64,000 bases of DNA from Nucisporomicrobium flavum (GTDB lineage Bacteria > Actinomycetota > Actinomycetes > Mycobacteriales > Micromonosporaceae), in the NCBI RefSeq assembly GCF_016464385.1, contig NZ_JADMLH010000021.1, positions 1 through 64,000 of the forward strand. The letters are read 5' to 3'. Position numbers and translations under genes: made by a program. Positions 8,175 through 17,136 of this stretch are shown in pieces (the stretch's first letter is position 1; every line of letters begins with the position of its first letter). The notes below the pieces were generated by a model that was not told the DNA's origin, searched no databases, and saw nothing but the letters and a program-made list of their open reading frames with translations.

Positions 8175-8876
8175 ATGACGTCCGTACCGCCGCTGGTCAC
8201 GCTGCACGTGTGGCGGGTGCCGCGGCGTGACGTCGGTCGCGCTTTCGTCCGGATGGCGGTGGATCCGCGCCGGTTGCGACGGGTGCCCGGGGCGCGGTTC
8301 GGCCGGCTGCTCGGCACCGGGACCGGCACGACGTTCGGGCCCGGCGACTCGGACCTGACCCGGTACGCGGCCGTGGTCGCCTGGGACGGCCCGGACGGCG
8401 GCGACCTGGGCGCGGTCGGCGCGGCCTGGGACCGGATCGCCACGGCTTCCACCCGCGTGGACCTGACGCCGCTGACCAGCCACGGCCGCTGGTCGGGCGG
8501 GACACCGTTCGGCGAACCGTCGGACGGCCGGCACGACGGCATGGTGCTGGCGCTGACCCGGGCCCGGCTGCGGCCCGCGCGGGCGCTGACGTTCTGGCGT
8601 GCGGTGCCGCCGATCGCCAGGGAGCTCGCCACCGCGCCGGGGCTGCTCGCGCGCTTCGGCGTCGGCGAGGCGCCGGTGGTCTGGCAGGGCACGGTGAGCG
8701 TGTGGCGCAGCGCGGCGGATCTCACCCGGTTCGCGTACCGTCAGCCGGAGCATCGCGCGGTGATCGCGCGGACACGGGAGGTCCGCTGGTACGCGGAAGA
8801 CCTGTTCGCCCGGTTCGCGGTGCGCGGCATCAGCGGCGACAGGGCCGTACTGGGCTGGCGGGAAGGAGAGCGATGA
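8175..8876 (+). CDS. CrtA-like (spheroidene-monooxygenase-family) oxygenase
   Basis: 233 aa. It resembles the spheroidene monooxygenase family: VTLHVWRVPRRDVGRAFVRM at the N-terminus, a central RWSGGTPFG, and a conserved C-terminal RTREVRWYAEDLFARF. In purple bacteria CrtA oxygenates C-2 of acyclic carotenoids. The gene begins an operon whose other members (CruF, CruG-like, CrtD-like) act on the same open end of a carotenoid. This supports a role placing oxygen at C-2', but the exact reaction is inferred. The stop overlaps the next start by 4 bp (ATGA). Confidence 0.75.
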   Translation: MTSVPPLVTLHVWRVPRRDVGRAFVRMAVDPRRLRRVPGARFGRLLGTGTGTTFGPGDSDLTRYAAVVAWDGPDGGDLGAVGAAWDRIATASTRVDLTPLTSHGRWSGGTPFGEPSDGRHDGMVLALTRARLRPARALTFWRAVPPIARELATAPGLLARFGVGEAPVVWQGTVSVWRSAADLTRFAYRQPEHRAVIARTREVRWYAEDLFARFAVRGISGDRAVLGWREGER

Positions 8877-9454
8877 GGCTCGTCCCCTGGCAGCCGGACG
8901 ACATGCTCCGGCGGCTGGACGACGTGGTGAGCGTGTACGGCGAGGCGATGGGCTACCGCGCCGAGCTGCTGCAGACCCGCCGCGGGTACATCGGCGCGCA
9001 CGTACGCCGGGCCGGCTTCCGGGCGGTCGCCACCCTGACCACCGACGGGCACCTCGCCGGGTTCGGGTACGGCTACGCGTCCGGCCCCGGCCAGTGGTGG
9101 CACGACCAGGTCCGTTCCGCGCTGGACGAGCCCGCCCGGCGGCGCTGGCTGTCCGACTGCTTCGAGGTGGTCGAGCTGCACGTGCGCCCGAGCGCCCAGG
9201 GCCACGGGATCGGCGCCCGCCAGCTGCGCGCCCTGCTGTCGATGGCGGACGGGAAGACCGTGCTGCTGTCGACGCCCGAGGCCGACGAGGAGCAGTCCCG
9301 GGCCTGGCGGCTGTACCGGCGCTTCGGCTTCGAGGACGTGCTGCGCGACTTCATGTTCCCGGGTGACGAGCGCGCGTTCGCCATCCTCGGGCGCGGCCTG
9401 CCGCTGACCGAGCGCGCCCCGGCCGAGGACGCACCGGGCATTGTCGGCATCTGA
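8873..9454 (+). CDS. GNAT-family N-acetyltransferase in the carotenoid operon
   Basis: 193 aa. The acetyl-CoA loop is RPSAQGHGIG (positions about 105-114), preceded by the strand FEVVELHV and followed by the RLYRRFGFED element, the GNAT pattern. It is translationally coupled to the CrtA-like gene (ATGA) and its end overlaps the cruF start by 14 bp, so it is clearly co-transcribed with pigment genes. Its substrate is unknown. Carotenoid acylation is normally done by other enzyme classes, so it may be a passenger or act on another small molecule. Confidence 0.85.
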   Translation: MRLVPWQPDDMLRRLDDVVSVYGEAMGYRAELLQTRRGYIGAHVRRAGFRAVATLTTDGHLAGFGYGYASGPGQWWHDQVRSALDEPARRRWLSDCFEVVELHVRPSAQGHGIGARQLRALLSMADGKTVLLSTPEADEEQSRAWRLYRRFGFEDVLRDFMFPGDERAFAILGRGLPLTERAPAEDAPGIVGI

Positions 9455-10238
9455 GCGGTCGTCGTGGGCCCGCCCGGCCGTCCCCGCGGCTGAGTGGCCG
9501 TCGTGGGCGCTGCTCGGCGCGCTCGTCCTGGTCCAGATCTGCTATCCGCTCACCTCGGGTGGCGTACGCGCCGGGTTCACCGTGACCACGGTGGTGCTGG
9601 GCTACCTGCTGTCGGTGGGTCACGCGCTGCTCAGCCGGGGCCCGCGCGCGGCCGCCGCGCTGGTGGGTACGGCCACGCTGGGCGGGTTCGCGGTGGAGGC
9701 GGTCGGGGTGGCGACCGGGTTCCCGTTCGGCACGTACGACTACTCCGGCCAGCTCGGCCCGAAGGTGCTCGGCGTACCGCTGATCATCCCGCTGGCGTGG
9801 ACGTGGATGGCGTGGCCGGCGTGGCTCGCGGCGCTGCGGCTGGCCCGCTCGCGCGCGGTCCGGGTCGCGCTGGCGGCGGCCGGGCTGGCGGCGTGGGACC
9901 TGTTCCTGGACCCGCAGATGGTCGCCGAGGGCTATTGGGTGTGGCAGTCGCCGACGCCGGCGCTGCCGGGAGTGCCGGGCATCCCGGTGGGCAACTATCT
10001 GGGGTGGCTCGGTTTCGCCCTCGTGCTGATGGCGGTCCTCGCGGCGGCCGCCGGACCCTCGGGCGGGCAGGCGCTCGGCGGGGACGCCCCCATGATCGCG
10101 TTGTGGCTGTGGACGTACGCTTCCTCGGTGCTCGCCCACGCGGTGTTCCTGGGGCTGCCCTGGTCCGCGCTCTGGGGCGGCGTCCTCATGGGCGCAGTCG
10201 TGTTGCCCCTGATCCCAGCGCTGCGGCGACGCACATGA
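9441..10238 (+). CDS. cruF: CruF-type carotenoid 1',2'-hydratase (DUF422)
   Basis: 265 aa, about seven membrane segments. The signature AWDLFLDPQMVAEGYWVW (residues about 153-170) and the GTYDYSGQLGPKVLGVPLIIP stretch before it are characteristic of the CruF family, which adds water across the terminal 1',2' double bond of acyclic (psi) carotenoid ends. TTG 9441 is the probable start, inside the preceding gene. The stop overlaps the next ATG (ATGA), giving translational coupling. In Deinococcus and cyanobacteria CruF prepares the 1'-OH end of deinoxanthin and myxol. Confidence 0.85.
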   Translation: MSASERSSWARPAVPAAEWPSWALLGALVLVQICYPLTSGGVRAGFTVTTVVLGYLLSVGHALLSRGPRAAAALVGTATLGGFAVEAVGVATGFPFGTYDYSGQLGPKVLGVPLIIPLAWTWMAWPAWLAALRLARSRAVRVALAAAGLAAWDLFLDPQMVAEGYWVWQSPTPALPGVPGIPVGNYLGWLGFALVLMAVLAAAAGPSGGQALGGDAPMIALWLWTYASSVLAHAVFLGLPWSALWGGVLMGAVVLPLIPALRRRT

Positions 10239-11329
10239 CGTGGCTCGTGCTCCTGCCGTGGCTGGCGCTGACCGGCCACACGCTCGTCAACGCCCTGCTG
10301 CTGCGCCGGCCGGCCCGCGGCGCCTCGGTCACCGAGCGCGTGGCGGTGCTGCTGCCGCTGCGTGACGAGGCCGGCCGGGTGACGCCGTGCCTGGAGTCGC
10401 TGCTCGGCCAGCGGGGCGTCCCCGAGCTCGAGATCGTCGTGCTCGACGACGGATCCACCGACGGCACGGCCGAGGTGGTGCGCCGGGTCGCCGGCGACAA
10501 GGTACGGCTGCTGACCGGCGCGCCGCTGCCCGCCGGGTGGCTCGGCAAGCCGCACGCCTGCGCGCAACTGGCCGCCGCGGCGACGGGCAGCGACGTGCTC
10601 GTCTTCGTCGACGCGGACGTGGTCCTGGCGCCCGACGCCGTCGCGGGCGGGGTCGCGCTGTTGCGGTCGGCGCAGGTCACGCTGCTGTCGCCGTACCCCC
10701 GGATCACCGGGGCCGGCCGGCTCGTGCAGCCGCTGCTGCAGTGGTCGTGGCTGACGTTCCTGCCGCTGCGGCTGATGGAACGCTACCCCCGGCCGTCGCT
10801 GGCGGCGGCGGGCGGGCAGTGGCTGGTCACCGACCGGGCCGGCTACGAGCGGGCCGGCGGGCACGCGGCGGTGCGCGACGACGTGCTCGAGGACATCGGG
10901 CTGGCGCGGGCGGTCAAGCGCTCCGGCGGCCGGATCGCCCTCGCCGACGGGTCACGGCTGGCGCAGTGCCACATGTACGCGTCGTGGCGGGAGCTGGTCG
11001 ACGGTTACAGCAAGTCGTTGTGGGCGTCGTTCGGGTCGCTTCCCGGTGCGGCGGCCGTCGTGGTCCTGCTGATCCTGCTGTACGCGGCGCCGCCCGTGAC
11101 CGCGATCGCGCTCCTGATGTCCGCAAGGGTGGATCTTGCTTTGGTGACGCTGTGTGCGTACGGGATGGGTGTGCTCGGAAGGGTGATCGCCGCGGCCGCG
11201 ACGGGCGGGCGGACCTGGCCGGATCCCCTGGCGCAGCCGATCTCGATCCTGGCGTTCGGGTGGCTGGCCGCCCGGTCGTTCGTGTTGCGCCGGCGCGGCG
11301 CCCTGAGCTGGCGGGGACGGCCGGTATGA
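10235..11329 (+). CDS. cruG: Membrane family-2 glycosyltransferase, CruG-like
   Basis: 364 aa. The GT2 fold is visible: DDGSTDGT (71-78), the metal-binding FVDADVV (124-130), acceptor region GGQWLV and QCHMYASWRELVDGYSKS near residue 245. Membrane helices flank it (residues 1-25 and about 265-345). Its place between cruF and the desaturase argues that it glycosylates the hydroxylated carotenoid end, as CruG does for myxol. ATG overlaps the cruF stop by 4 bp and its own stop overlaps the next ATG. Which hydroxyl and which sugar are used cannot be read from sequence. Confidence 0.8.
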   Translation: MTWLVLLPWLALTGHTLVNALLLRRPARGASVTERVAVLLPLRDEAGRVTPCLESLLGQRGVPELEIVVLDDGSTDGTAEVVRRVAGDKVRLLTGAPLPAGWLGKPHACAQLAAAATGSDVLVFVDADVVLAPDAVAGGVALLRSAQVTLLSPYPRITGAGRLVQPLLQWSWLTFLPLRLMERYPRPSLAAAGGQWLVTDRAGYERAGGHAAVRDDVLEDIGLARAVKRSGGRIALADGSRLAQCHMYASWRELVDGYSKSLWASFGSLPGAAAVVVLLILLYAAPPVTAIALLMSARVDLALVTLCAYGMGVLGRVIAAAATGGRTWPDPLAQPISILAFGWLAARSFVLRRRGALSWRGRPV

Positions 11330-12765
11330 GCGAAACAGCGGTGATCGGCGCGGGGGTCGGCGGGCTCGCCGCGGCGGCCCGGCTGGCGGCGGCCGGGCAC
11401 AAGGTCGCGGTGTACGAGCAGGCGCCGGAGATCGGCGGCAAGCTCGGCCGGTACGAGCGCGACGGCTACCTCTTCGACACCGGCCCGAGCCTGCTCACGC
11501 TCCCCCAGGTCTTCGCCGACCTCGGGCTGGAGCTGGACCCGGTGCCGCTGGATCCGGTCGTGCGCCACGTGTTCCCGGACGGTTCCGTGCTCGACTCCTC
11601 GTCCGATCCGGAGGTGTTCCGGGAGCGGATCGCCGACGCGTTCGGGGCGGGGGCGGCCGCGGACTGGGGACGCTTCTGGAAGCGCGCGGAGCGCATCTGG
11701 GCCGCGTCGTGGCGCTCGGTGCTGCAACGCGAGGTGTCCCCGGCGACGCTGGCCCGGCTGTCGTGGCGCCTCGGCGACCTCGCCGCGATCGCGCCGGGCC
11801 GCACGCTGCGCACGCTCGGCCGTCACTATCTGCGCGACTGGCGGCTGCGGATGATGCTCGACCGGTACGCGACGTACACCGGCGCCGACCCGCGCCGCGC
11901 CCCGGCGGCCCTGGCCGCGATCCCGTACGCGGAGCTGGCCTTCGGCGGCTGGTACCTGCCCGGCGGCCTCGGCGTGCTCGGGTCCGCCCTGCTCGACCGC
12001 TGCCGCGCCCTGGGCGTCACGATCCACACGTCCGCCCCGGTGACCGCCATCCGTACCTCGGCCGGCCGCGCGACGGGCGTCTGCGTGGCGGGTTCCGACG
12101 TCCCGGCCGACCTCGTCGTGTCCGATGTGGACGCGCAGACCCTGTACCGCGACCTGCTGCCGTCGCCGTCGCACCTCGCCGGCCTGTCCGACCGCAGCCT
12201 GGCCGGCTTCGTGCTGCTGCTGGGAGTCCGCGGCGAGACGCCACGGCTCGCCCACCACACGGTCCTGTTCCCCCGCGACTACGACGCCGAGTTCGACGCG
12301 GTCTTCGGCGACCCCGCCCACGGCCGCCGCGCCCGGCCGCCGTCCGACCCGACCGTCTTCGTCACCCGCGCCGAGGACCCCGCGGTCCACCCGCCGGGCA
12401 CGGAAGCGTGGTTCGTCCTCGTGAACGCACCCCGGCACGGCCGCGCGGCGGGCGCCGTGGACTGGGAGCGTCCCGGCCTCGCAGCGGCGTACGCGGACCA
12501 CATTCTCGACGTCCTCGCGGCGCGCGGCTTCGACGTCCGCGACCGCCTGGACTTCGTGGAGACCCGCACGCCGGCCGATCTGGCCGCGGCCACGGGCGCG
12601 CCCGGCGGGGCGATCTACGGTACGGCCGGAGGACTGCTGCGCCCGGGCAACCGCGGGCCGGTGTCCGGGCTGTACCTCGTGGGCGGCTCGACGCACCCGG
12701 GCGGCGGCCTGCCCATGGTCACGCTCTCGGCGAAGATCGTCGCCGACGCGATCGGACCGGCCTGA
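11326..12765 (+). CDS. CrtD-like carotenoid 3,4-desaturase (CrtI family)
   Basis: 479 aa FAD-dependent carotenoid desaturase/isomerase family. Dinucleotide motif GAGVGG (8-13), followed by YEQAPEIGGKLG, and the C-terminal CrtI signature LYLVGGSTHPGGGLPMV. Within the CruF/CruG operon it is best read as a CrtD-type 3',4'-desaturase of hydroxylated ends rather than phytoene desaturase. A CrtI role cannot be excluded from sequence alone. It is the last gene of the operon, coupled by ATGA. The convergent acetyltransferase ends 9 bp later. Confidence 0.8.
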   Translation: MSETAVIGAGVGGLAAAARLAAAGHKVAVYEQAPEIGGKLGRYERDGYLFDTGPSLLTLPQVFADLGLELDPVPLDPVVRHVFPDGSVLDSSSDPEVFRERIADAFGAGAAADWGRFWKRAERIWAASWRSVLQREVSPATLARLSWRLGDLAAIAPGRTLRTLGRHYLRDWRLRMMLDRYATYTGADPRRAPAALAAIPYAELAFGGWYLPGGLGVLGSALLDRCRALGVTIHTSAPVTAIRTSAGRATGVCVAGSDVPADLVVSDVDAQTLYRDLLPSPSHLAGLSDRSLAGFVLLLGVRGETPRLAHHTVLFPRDYDAEFDAVFGDPAHGRRARPPSDPTVFVTRAEDPAVHPPGTEAWFVLVNAPRHGRAAGAVDWERPGLAAAYADHILDVLAARGFDVRDRLDFVETRTPADLAAATGAPGGAIYGTAGGLLRPGNRGPVSGLYLVGGSTHPGGGLPMVTLSAKIVADAIGPA

Positions 12766-12774
12766 GGCCGCCGC

Positions 12775-13323
12775 TCAGCCGTCACGGACCCGGGCGAACA
12801 TCTCGACATCGCACCGTCTGCCGCCCATGACCTGGTAGCTGCGCAGCAGCCCTTCCCGCTCGTACCCGGCCCCCAGCGCGACCCGTTTCGAGGCTTCGTT
12901 CCACGGCTCGATGCACAGCTCCGCCCGCCAGACCCCCAGCCGGTCGAACGCCCACTCGGTGAGCCCCGCCACCGCCTCGCGCGCCAGCCCCCGGCCCCGC
13001 GCCGGCGGCAGCATCCAGTACCCGAGCCCGGCGCGGCCCAGGTCGAGGTCGCGCAGGCGCAGGCTGACATGCCCGACGACCGTGCCGGTGGCCCGTTCCT
13101 CCACCGCGCGCGGCACCGTGACACCGCCGGCGGACAACTCCGTCATCCGGCGCAGGAACGCCTGTCCCGCCTCCACGGTGTACGGCTCCGGAACCGACGT
13201 GATCGAGGCGATGTACGGATCCGGCGCGGCCTGCGCGAGCACACCGAGATCACCCTGGCGCCACGGACGCAGCACGAGTCGTTCCGTCGGCACCTCGAGG
13301 CCGGCGAGGACGGTATCCGGCAC
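12775..13323 (-). CDS. GNAT acetyltransferase (RimJ/RimL type)
   Basis: 182 aa. N-terminal TERLVLRPWRQGD is typical of ribosomal-protein-acetyltransferase-like GNATs, with acetyl-CoA loop ARGRGLAREAV (about 107-117) and IEPWNEASKRVALGAGYEREG at the end. Substrate unknown. GTG start at 13323 directly abuts the stop of the small upstream gene (13324-13326), so the two are probably co-transcribed. Confidence 0.85.
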   Translation of the reverse strand: MPDTVLAGLEVPTERLVLRPWRQGDLGVLAQAAPDPYIASITSVPEPYTVEAGQAFLRRMTELSAGGVTVPRAVEERATGTVVGHVSLRLRDLDLGRAGLGYWMLPPARGRGLAREAVAGLTEWAFDRLGVWRAELCIEPWNEASKRVALGAGYEREGLLRSYQVMGGRRCDVEMFARVRDG

Positions 13324-13494
13324 TCAGGCGTCCTGGTAGTCGAGCACAGCGGCGGCGGCTCCGCTGGAATCCTTCGGCTTCGGCCGCCGGGGCTCCCGGA
13401 CCGGCGCGCCACCGCCGGTGTCGTCGTCCGGGCCTTCCCGCCGGAACGAGGACGCTTCCCCGTCGCTGTCCCGGCGCTTCCGTTTCCTGGCCAT
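13324..13494 (-). CDS. Small basic hypothetical protein
   Basis: 56 aa, very rich in Lys/Arg at the N-terminus (MARKRKRRDSDGE) and with an RRPKPKDSSG segment near the end. No domain is recognised and it is likely disordered, perhaps nucleic-acid binding. A GGGAG ribosome-binding site precedes the ATG. It sits immediately before the GNAT gene with no gap, which supports it being real. Divergent from the esterase gene at 13582. Confidence 0.55.
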   Translation of the reverse strand: MARKRKRRDSDGEASSFRREGPDDDTGGGAPVREPRRPKPKDSSGAAAAVLDYQDA

Positions 13495-13569
13495 GTGCCT
13501 CTCCCTTCCACGCATCCGTTCGCGGGGAGACCGCACCGATGACTGTAGGACGCCCGTTCCACCCATCGG

Positions 13570-13575
13570 TAAGGT
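13570..13575 (+). promoter_or_regulatory. -10 box, leaderless promoter
   Basis: TAAGGT is followed by exactly 6 nt and the GTG at 13582. No ribosome-binding site is seen. Confidence 0.45.
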
Positions 13576-13581
13576 CTGCGG

Positions 13582-14649
13582 GTGCCATTCCTGCCGCCGG
13601 ACACCCTCGAACCGCTGGCCGAGCTCGTCCGCGACGCGAAGGTCGTCGCCATCGGCGAGAGCGCCCACCACGTCCGCGAGTACTACGAGGTCCGGCACCA
13701 GCTCACCCGGTTCCTCGTGGAGCGGTGCGGCTTCTCGGTGTTCGCGATGGAGTCCGGCTTCAGCGAGGGCCTGGCGGTGGACGCGTGGGTGCGCGGCGGC
13801 CCCGGCGACCTCGACGACCTGGCCGAGCGGCACATCACGTACCGGATGGGTCAGTGCGCCGAGATGCGCGAGCACCTGTTGTGGATGCGGTCGGCGCGGG
13901 TGCGCTTCAGCGGCATCGACGTGCCGGGCTCGGCCACCTCGCCCCTGCCCGGCCTGCACAATCTTCGCGCCCTGCCCCACGTCGACGAGATCACCGCGCT
14001 GGTCGAGACGTACGCGAAGGAGCCGGGCCTGTCGGCCTACGCCGCCTACGCGGCGATGCCCCAGCCGGACCGCGACCGGATCACGGCACTGCTGGCTGAC
14101 CTGACCGTACGCCTCGACACCGGCGCCGCCGACCGCACGGCGAGGCGGGAGTTGCGGCTCGTCGTCCTGCTGGATCAGCTGCTGCGCGGCAACGTGGCGG
14201 CGCGCGACCTGGGCATGGCCGAGACGGTCCTGGAGCTGGTCGAAGCCGGCGCCAAGGTGGTGGTGGGCGCGGCGAACGGCCACATCCAGCGCACCCCGAT
14301 GGCCCTGCCGGGCGTCACGGTCCCGACCATGGGCACCCACCTGACCCGGCGGCTGGGCGACGCGTACGTACCCATCGCCCTGACCGCGGTCGCGGGCGTC
14401 ACACCGGCCCGCCGCCGCGACCCCTCGGCGCCGGGAGGGGTGGCAGTGACTGCGGTGGGGCTTCCGGCGCCGCGACAGGACAGCGTGGAGGCTGCGGGCG
14501 CGGGGATGGTCCGGCTGCGCGGTGCCGGCGGGGGCGCGACGGTCATCCGAGTGCTGGACGGGTGGCAGGAGACCGATGTGGCGGCCGCGTACGACGCCGT
14601 GCTCACCCTGCCGGAGATCTCCCCCGCGGAGCAGGCCGGCGCGCGATGA
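13582..14649 (+). CDS. Erythromycin-esterase family protein
   Basis: 355 aa. The Ere/DUF family pattern is present: GESAHHVREYYEVRHQLTR (E26, H29, H30), MESGF, and AANGHIQRTP containing the third conserved histidine. True Ere enzymes open the macrolide lactone using these His/Glu residues. Most chromosomal relatives have unknown substrates, so macrolide resistance is only a possibility. The C-terminal about 80 residues are less conserved. GTG start with a leaderless -10 box. Confidence 0.8.
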   Translation: MPFLPPDTLEPLAELVRDAKVVAIGESAHHVREYYEVRHQLTRFLVERCGFSVFAMESGFSEGLAVDAWVRGGPGDLDDLAERHITYRMGQCAEMREHLLWMRSARVRFSGIDVPGSATSPLPGLHNLRALPHVDEITALVETYAKEPGLSAYAAYAAMPQPDRDRITALLADLTVRLDTGAADRTARRELRLVVLLDQLLRGNVAARDLGMAETVLELVEAGAKVVVGAANGHIQRTPMALPGVTVPTMGTHLTRRLGDAYVPIALTAVAGVTPARRRDPSAPGGVAVTAVGLPAPRQDSVEAAGAGMVRLRGAGGGATVIRVLDGWQETDVAAAYDAVLTLPEISPAEQAGAR

Positions 14650-14658
14650 CCACGGGCG

Positions 14659-15840
14659 TCACCGCCGGGCGCAGAGGGCGTTCTGGACCAGGGTGTCAGC
14701 CGCGCGTTGCTGCTGGAGACGGTGATCCAGCGAGTCACCGAGCGCGGTGGACATGGACACCACCGCGCTGCGCCGGCCGTCAGCGGTGACGCCGGTCTGC
14801 GTGATGTAGCCGGCGTCGCCGCCGTCGTGGCCCCAGTAGGCGCCGCCGCAGGGCAGCGGGCGGCGCACGAGCCCGAGCCCGTATCGGCCGCCCGGCCAGA
14901 CCTGCTCGATGTCGGCACTGACCCGTACCGTGCGCTTCATCGCGGCGAGCTGAGCCGGTGGCAGCAGGGCGCCGCTCAAAAGGGCACGGAAGAACCGGTC
15001 GAGGTCACGCGTGGTCGACACCATGGAGTCCGGGTCCCACGAGACCTGCTCGGTGACGTCGACCAGCTCGCCACCGGGGAACAGTTCGTACGCCCGGGCG
15101 TGCGGGCGCGGCAGCGTGGGCTCCGCCCCCGGCCAGCTGGTGCCGCGCAGCCCGAGCGGCCGGACGATCCGGTCGTTGATCTCCTCGGACAACGACCGGC
15201 CGGTGACCCGCTCGATGATCATGCCGGCGAGGACGAACCCGGTGTTGGAGTAGGCCCATCCGGCTCCGGGCGGGAAGTCGGGCCGATGGCTCAGGGCTCC
15301 CGCCACGAGCTCCTCGCGGGTGTGCGGGTCGTACCGCTGGTCGTGGTACTCCTCGGGCGTCGTGTAGCCGGCCGGGTCGTCGTGCAGGCCGCTGCTGTTC
15401 TGCAAGAGGTGGCGCACGGTGATCCGGCGGCCGTCGTGCCCGTCACCGTGCACCACCCCCGGCAGCCACCGCTCGACCGTGTCGTCGAGGCCCATCCGGT
15501 GCTCGCCGACCAGTTGCAGGGCCACGGTGGCCACGACCGCCTTGCGGGTGCTCGCGATGCGGAACCGACCGTCGCGTGGCACCGGGCGTCCGGTGACACG
15601 GTCGGCGACCCCGCTGGTGGCGACGAAGTGCCGGCCGCCGATGGTCACCCGCGCCTGCACGCCGGTCACCCCCAGGGCGTGGATGGAGTCGGCATCCCGC
15701 TGCAGCCGGGTGGCGGCGGGCCCCGGACCGGTGCCGGCCGGTGCCGGCGGTGCCGCGGCGGCCGTGACAGCGAGGCCCGCGATGCCCGCCGCGGCGGCCA
15801 GCAGGGAGCGCCTGGACACGTTTCCATTGCGTGATCTCAT
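14659..15840 (-). CDS. Secreted serine hydrolase (beta-lactamase/DD-carboxypeptidase fold)
   Basis: 393 aa. A Tat-like signal (SRRSLLAAAAG, residues 9-19) and an Ala-rich hydrophobic core predict export. Catalytic motifs of the class C beta-lactamase/D-Ala-D-Ala carboxypeptidase clan are SxxK at S97-K100 (STRK), YxN at Y197-N199 (YSN) and HDGGDAG near residue 345. Likely a peptidoglycan-related peptidase or esterase. ATG 15840 is preferred because TAGCGT lies 8 nt upstream; an in-frame ATG at 15864 would put extra residues before the signal. Confidence 0.85.
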   Translation of the reverse strand: MRSRNGNVSRRSLLAAAAGIAGLAVTAAAAPPAPAGTGPGPAATRLQRDADSIHALGVTGVQARVTIGGRHFVATSGVADRVTGRPVPRDGRFRIASTRKAVVATVALQLVGEHRMGLDDTVERWLPGVVHGDGHDGRRITVRHLLQNSSGLHDDPAGYTTPEEYHDQRYDPHTREELVAGALSHRPDFPPGAGWAYSNTGFVLAGMIIERVTGRSLSEEINDRIVRPLGLRGTSWPGAEPTLPRPHARAYELFPGGELVDVTEQVSWDPDSMVSTTRDLDRFFRALLSGALLPPAQLAAMKRTVRVSADIEQVWPGGRYGLGLVRRPLPCGGAYWGHDGGDAGYITQTGVTADGRRSAVVSMSTALGDSLDHRLQQQRAADTLVQNALCARR

Positions 15841-15939
15841 GCCGTCCGACGCTATGAGTTCCATCAGCGCGGGCCACTACCCCGCGCCACCGGACTCGGA
15901 CTACAGCTGGCTGTAGTGCCCGGGTAGCGGCCGCCGGGC

Positions 15940-17136
15940 ATGCTTGACGCCGTGTCGGGAACGGGATGGGTGCAGGCGCGGCGCGGCGGGATCTATCTGC
16001 TGGGATCGCTCGCCACCGCGGTCGGCACGGTGCTCGCGCTGCCGGTACTGATCCATCCGAGGCTCGCCCGCTCGTGGGCCACCTGGCATCGCGAACGCGC
16101 CGGCCGGCAGCTCGGCACGCCGCTGCCACCGCGCCCTCCGCTGCGCGGGACGGGCCGCCGGGCATGGACCGACCCGGCCACACCGCGGGATCTGCTGTGG
16201 TTGCCGGTGCACGCCCTGACCGGGATGGCCTTCGGTGTGCCCGCGCTGCTGTGCGTCGGCAACGTCGTGCCGGCCGCGGTCGCCACGCCTCTGTGGTGGG
16301 CCTTCACCTTCCAGGAGCGGCCACGGCTGTTCATCGACGTCCCGGTGACGGGCTGGGCGACGGCGCTCACCCTGGGTCCACTGCAGATCGTCCTGCTCGT
16401 CGCCGTGGCGTACCTGTGCTTCCCGCCTGCCGCCCGGGCACACGCGCGGATCTGCCGCGCGGTGCTGTCGCACTCGGCGGCCGAGCAGCTCGCCGACCGG
16501 GTGGCTGTGCTGACGCGCACCCGGGCCGACGTGCTGGATGCCCACGGTGCGGAGCTGCGCCGGATCGAACGCGACCTGCACGACGGCACCCAGAACCGGC
16601 TGGTGGCCATCGCGATGCGGCTGGCCGTGGCCCGCCAGGCGTTCGCCGACGATCCCCGCGACGAGCAGTTCGTGGCGGAGCTGCTCCGGGACGCCCACGA
16701 GGGGGCCGAGGAGGCGATGACCGAGCTGCGCGAGGTGATCCGCAGCGTCTATCCGCCGATTCTCGCCGACCGCGGCCTCGACGGCGCCCTGACCGCCGTG
16801 ATCACCCGGTGCGGGGTGCCCACCCGCCTGGAACTCGGCGACCTCGGCCGGGTCCCCGCAGCCGTGGAAGCGGTCGTCTACTTCGCCGTCGCCGAGGCGC
16901 TCACGAACGTCAGCAAGCACAGCCGGGCGACCGCGGCGGCCGTACGGGTGAGCCGTACGGCCGACCGGTTGTCCGTGGCCATCACCGACGACGGCATCGG
17001 TGGCGCCGGCGACCGGCAGGGCACCGGCCTCGCCGGGATCCGCCGCCGGGTGCTCGCGCTCGACGGGACGGTCGGCGTCGACAGCCCGGCCGGCGGGCCG
17101 ACGGCCGTCACCCTGGAGCTGCCGTGCGGGTCGTGA
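15940..17136 (+). CDS. NarL-type sensor histidine kinase
   Basis: 398 aa membrane kinase. Two to four hydrophobic segments (about 18-38, 88-118, 140-162) with little extracellular sequence, then a HisKA_3 dimerisation domain with RIERDLHDGTQNRLV (phospho-acceptor H214) and an HATPase domain with ALTNVSKHS (N box) and DDGIGG (G1). It should phosphorylate the response regulator encoded immediately downstream, which overlaps it by 13 bp. The signal is unknown. ATG 15940 and GTG 15952 are both possible starts. Confidence 0.9.
   Translation: MLDAVSGTGWVQARRGGIYLLGSLATAVGTVLALPVLIHPRLARSWATWHRERAGRQLGTPLPPRPPLRGTGRRAWTDPATPRDLLWLPVHALTGMAFGVPALLCVGNVVPAAVATPLWWAFTFQERPRLFIDVPVTGWATALTLGPLQIVLLVAVAYLCFPPAARAHARICRAVLSHSAAEQLADRVAVLTRTRADVLDAHGAELRRIERDLHDGTQNRLVAIAMRLAVARQAFADDPRDEQFVAELLRDAHEGAEEAMTELREVIRSVYPPILADRGLDGALTAVITRCGVPTRLELGDLGRVPAAVEAVVYFAVAEALTNVSKHSRATAAAVRVSRTADRLSVAITDDGIGGAGDRQGTGLAGIRRRVLALDGTVGVDSPAGGPTAVTLELPCGS

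Noticed and set aside
13582..14649. Erythromycin-esterase-like gene as a proven macrolide-resistance gene
   Set aside because: Family motifs are present, but most chromosomal members have no known macrolide activity and no resistance context is seen.
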